NCBI GenBank assembly: GCA_013397455.1
Contig: VYZB01000374.1
Location: 247,718-311,717, forward strand
Source of the DNA: Crotophaga sulcirostris
Lineage: Eukaryota > Chordata > Aves > Cuculiformes > Crotophagidae
DNA: 64,000 nucleotides
Direction of reading: 5' to 3'
The translations under genes and the position numbers were made by a program. Positions 62,758 to 64,000 of this stretch are shown in pieces (the stretch's first letter is position 1; the number at the start of each line of letters is the position of its first letter). The notes below the pieces were generated by a model. That model did not search any database. It worked only from the letters and a program-made list of their open reading frames with translations, and had not been told where the DNA came from.

Positions 62758-63086
62758 TCAGAATGGAAATATCAAAACCATATAGAGGTGCTGTGCTTTG
62801 CATTTTGCAAGTGGGGGTGTATGTTGTACCGTGGTGATTACTGAGAACTCAGACAGAAGGTCTGTGAGGTTTGTAAGAGCTGTATTTGAAGTACTCTGAA
62901 TGCACAGTGCTTTCTCTACATAAATCTTTTCCTGTGTATGAGTTTTACTTGCTTCTGAAGTAGCAGACTCAAATGTGGCAATCTGTCTGATCTTCCCCAG
63001 GAAAATGGGAAGCTTTGGGAAGGTGCAAATGTCTAGCTCTCCATTCCTAGAAATCACTAAATGAACACATTTACTTCGTGTCATCG
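62727..63086 (-). other. Weak terminal-exon candidate on the minus strand
   Basis: Reading the minus strand, a pyrimidine-rich stretch ending TTTATTTCTCTTAG (acceptor-like) is followed immediately by CGATGACACGAAG, opening a 108-codon frame (63084 down to 62758). Its peptide is compositionally ordinary, neither repeat- nor A/T-run-derived (it includes KIYVEKALCIQSTSNTALTN). After the stop, AATAAA occurs at 62732-62727, about 25 bases downstream. Acceptor, frame, stop and poly(A) signal are thus in the right order, but the frame length is within chance expectation and I recognise no family. It could belong to a non-coding transcript or be accidental. Confidence 0.17.
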
Positions 63087-64000
63087 CTAAGAGAAATAAA
63101 AAGAAATATAAATATGGTTGTAAATCATGAATGGATACTTAAGTGGCAGGTTTTTGTTTCATTCACTTATGCAACGTACTTCAGAGATCAATGGGATCTT
63201 TTAACTAAAATTCAGTTTAGTGGTTTTGTTCAGAATCTAGATCATATTTCAGCTTAAAATGCCAATATAATTCAGCTTAAAATGCCAATAAATGCCAAGT
63301 TTGGTTGAACACCTTGAGATGCGCGCAGGAATTTCCCAGCATTTTGAAGCTATCAGTTCCCGTGTAGAATACAAGGAACTTCAGAGTGAATCATCAGTCT
63401 TTCCTGAACCCATTGTTCTTATCTGGAAGCACAGGGTAGAGCTCAGAGGAATGTTTGATATGATACTCAAATTGACTCAAAAGCAATTTAATCTCTGAAA
63501 ATAAGTGTGCTCCATTAGAAGAAAAAGAAGATGTTTTCATGAAGCTTTTATGTCACTTGTTAAACAGTATTGCTATGGTTTGAGTTAATTGGGGTGGCTC
63601 TGACTCTGGCTCAGCCTTAGTCTAAAGTAACTGCATTTTCTGAAAGCTAGCTGCACATTCTTTTCAGACAATTTCTCTCTAGAACTGATAACAGGGAACA
63701 CCGGGATGCAAAAATGCCAAAGTTTATATTTATTCCTCTAGTAACCAAGGTCATCCTTGAGGTAGTGAAGAAGGGTGCACCTGCAGGGAGGGGTGGACAA
63801 GACAGGTGACCCCAAACTGGTAGGTTTCACTTTTTCTACAATGGATAAAATGTAAGAAACAGCAGTAGGTAATATTGCCATATTACATAGGGTTCAGCAG
63901 AGGTAATTTTTTTTTTTTCACATTGTTAACGCTGTCCAGTATGGAAACTTAACATCTCCCAGGCCCTGAAATAGTGTCTGGGCAGACTACTGAACATTTA
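63087..64000. other. Single-copy DNA to window end
   Basis: It contains a 23-bp tandem duplication (63248-63290) and a T run at 63908-63919. A plus frame of 68 codons (63292-63498) starts within the duplication and has no recognisable domain. Confidence 0.5.
63248..63290. repeat. 23-bp tandem duplication
   Basis: TTCAGCTTAAAATGCCAATA occurs twice with a 23-bp period, identical over about 20 bases. The identity suggests a recent slippage duplication. Confidence 0.85.

Noticed and set aside
62724..62787. Plus-strand mini-exon candidate between TTCAACTGCAG and AGAG|GTGCTG
   Set aside because: It is only 64 bp, the donor is weak, and it overlaps the minus-strand stop and poly(A) signal candidate; it is kept only as a competing reading.
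1..64000. CRISPR array, operon or phage-type system
   Set aside because: The repeated units are dispersed CR1 ends in both orientations, not regularly spaced repeats, and no prokaryotic-style genes are present.

Overview
The window looks like bird nuclear DNA, from an intron or a gene-poor intergenic region. The evidence is a series of 5'-truncated CR1 retrotransposons (the dominant LINE of birds and other sauropsids), AT-rich single-copy DNA between them, scattered A/T runs and AT microsatellites, and one 10-N assembly gap. I found no bacterial-type gene organisation, no rRNA or tRNA gene and no CRISPR array.

No protein-coding gene can be assigned with confidence. The longest open frame is 127 codons (minus strand, ending near 39.3 kb), about what chance gives in 64 kb of AT-rich DNA. 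None of the longer frames resembles a family I recognise, apart from the retroelement remnants. Two short segments have exon-like features (open frame with plausible splice sites) and are flagged as weak candidates: 42454-42611 (+) and 62758-63086 (-).

Layout. 1-553: a CR1 3' end cut by the window edge, a degenerate CA-rich array and a second CR1 3' end. 8.6-10.3 kb: two plus-strand CR1 tails. 14.5-15.0 kb: a 25-base T run followed by an unusual CpG-dense patch. 16.5 kb: a minus-strand CR1. 24.5-25.6 kb: a plus-strand CR1 almost touching a decayed endogenous retrovirus gag fragment of gammaretrovirus type. 29.4-31.9 kb: three minus-strand CR1 copies, one from an older subfamily. 32.0-32.15 kb: a TA-rich microsatellite. 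36.3 kb: the longest young CR1 copy (about 420 bp). 41.4 and 49.1 kb: very short CR1 tails. 51.4 and 55.1 kb: minus-strand CR1s. 56.5-57.2 kb: an old CR1 copy still carrying part of the reverse-transcriptase reading frame. The rest is single-copy sequence in which I recognise nothing.

The most informative signal is the CR1 population. At least twelve short copies share long near-identical blocks and end in repeats of the octamer GATACTGT, not the ATTCTATG-type octamer familiar from chicken CR1. That implies one recently active subfamily. Woodpeckers and relatives are known for a large CR1 expansion, so a piciform or related bird is a reasonable but unproven guess. I found no convincing undescribed biological system; the findings are mostly repeat biology plus a few weak exon candidates.
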